Below, piece after piece: positions 63,531 to 64,000 of a stretch of 64,000 nt of DNA. This DNA comes from JACCZR01 sp963830065 (GTDB lineage Bacteria > Actinomycetota > Thermoleophilia > Solirubrobacterales > Thermoleophilaceae), in assembly GCA_963830065.1 (NCBI GenBank), contig CAWHLA010000008.1:1-64000 (forward strand), written 5' to 3'. The notes below the pieces were generated by a model. It did not search any database and was not told the DNA's origin. It saw nothing but the letters and a program-made list of their open reading frames with translations. Within the stretch, counting starts at the first letter, position 1, and every line of letters starts with the position of its first letter. The translations under genes were made by a program, and so were the position numbers.

Positions 63531-63965
63531 TCAAGAAGGATTGCCAAGACTCTCCGTCAGCTCCCCGATGTGCTCGTCGAGTGACTGCTGCTCGGCTTCC
63601 CAGCGCCCCTTGTCCCAGAGCTCAAGGTTGTTGCCCACGCCGGCCACGACGACCTCACGCTCGAGCCCCGCGTGCGTCATGAGCTGGGCGGGGATGGTGA
63701 CCCGGCTGGCCTTGTCCATCTCCAGGTCCCAGGAGTTGCCCTGGTAGTAGCGCGCGACGCGCTTGCGCTCGGCCCCGAGCGGGTTGAGGCCGGAGAGGGC
63801 GGCGGTCACGGTCTCGTCGTGGGCCTGCGGCGTCCACACGGCCACGCAGGCCTCCGAGTCCTTGGAGAGAACCAGTCCATCGGCGAACGCGGCGCGGTAG
63901 CGAGCCGGAATGCTCAGCCTGTTCTTCGCGTCCAGCGAATGCTCGAAGTGGCCCCGGAATGCCAA
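63531..63965 (-). CDS. mraZ: Transcriptional regulator MraZ
   Basis: 144 residues from TTG 63965, after a GGAGG site 5-8 nt upstream (the shorter starts lack the first motif). LAFRGHFEHSLDAKNRLSIP, ARYRAAFADGLVLSKDSEAC and the second AbrB-like repeat NSWDLEMDKASRVTIPAQLM, GVGNNLELWDKGRWEAEQQ are family hallmarks (two 'D.K.R...P' motifs). It forms rings that bind the promoter of this cluster. It is the first gene, so its promoter lies beyond the right edge. Only 35 bp of upstream sequence remain in the window. Confidence 0.95.
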   Translation of the reverse strand: MAFRGHFEHSLDAKNRLSIPARYRAAFADGLVLSKDSEACVAVWTPQAHDETVTAALSGLNPLGAERKRVARYYQGNSWDLEMDKASRVTIPAQLMTHAGLEREVVVAGVGNNLELWDKGRWEAEQQSLDEHIGELTESLGNPS

Positions 63966-64000
63966 CCGTCCTCCGTCAGCGAAGCGTTGGACCGGAGTGG

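Noticed and set aside
1..64000. tRNA or rRNA genes
   Set aside because: No cloverleaf-like or rRNA-like segment was noticed on either strand; a dedicated search was not possible.

Overview
The window joins two unrelated high-GC bacterial genomes at about position 29,263-29,290. The left part (1 to ~29,262) looks like a planctomycete of the Gemmata type. It carries a PVC-type membrane-bound dehydrogenase with a C-terminal cytochrome c, an ECF sigma factor fused to TIGR03067-like repeats, a secreted protein with the '(V)EALE.R.VPA' amino terminus, and several palindromic dispersed repeats. Almost every gene there is broken by many single-base indels, so each is reported as one approximate span assembled across frames. 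The right part (~29,286-64,000) looks like an actinobacterium, probably of the Thermoleophilia/Solirubrobacterales type by gene content and order (inference). Its genes are intact apart from dinB and one sugar-dehydrogenase gene.

Left part, in order: ComEC-like protein (partial, -), aroB, GT87-type mannosyltransferase, inositol-phosphate synthase, TIM-barrel sugar isomerase, DUF3365-type haem protein (-), PhyH dioxygenase (-) divergent from the large dehydrogenase/cytochrome c protein, gamma-glutamyltranspeptidase, and a large secreted glycosidase-like protein. A repeat-rich intergenic region follows. Next is a minus-strand block made of a CPx-type P-type ATPase that appears fused to an HflK-like SPFH domain, an HflC-like SPFH protein, another HflK-like SPFH protein, a YcxB-like protein and an FHA-GAF-histidine kinase. 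The block is followed by the ECF sigma/TIGR03067 protein, bL27 (rpmA), argJ, an ABC ATPase and an ABC permease cut by the junction.

Right part, in order: scpA (cut by the junction), trpS, two divergent acyl-CoA synthetases, a VOC protein divergent from an AraC-type regulator, an ECF42-like sigma factor with its YCII/DGPF protein, an alpha/beta hydrolase, a small helical protein, a lipoprotein, dinB with a LexA box, and a RibD/DHFR-like protein. A glycine-cleavage operon follows (gcvT-gcvH-PRC barrel-cupin-gcvPA-gcvPB), with a metallophosphoesterase and a PQQ-type sugar dehydrogenase upstream. The segment ends with a full division and cell-wall cluster read right to left: mraZ, rsmH, ftsL-like, ftsI, a structured 224-bp gap, murE, murF, mraY, murD, ftsW, murG, murC, ftsQ, ftsZ. 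MurE carries DNPR, which points to meso-diaminopimelate peptidoglycan. ftsA and murB are not in the cluster.

The most unusual gene arrangement is the ATPase-SPFH fusion followed by two more SPFH genes. The most important technical point is that nothing left of ~29,263 should be assigned to the same organism as the right part.
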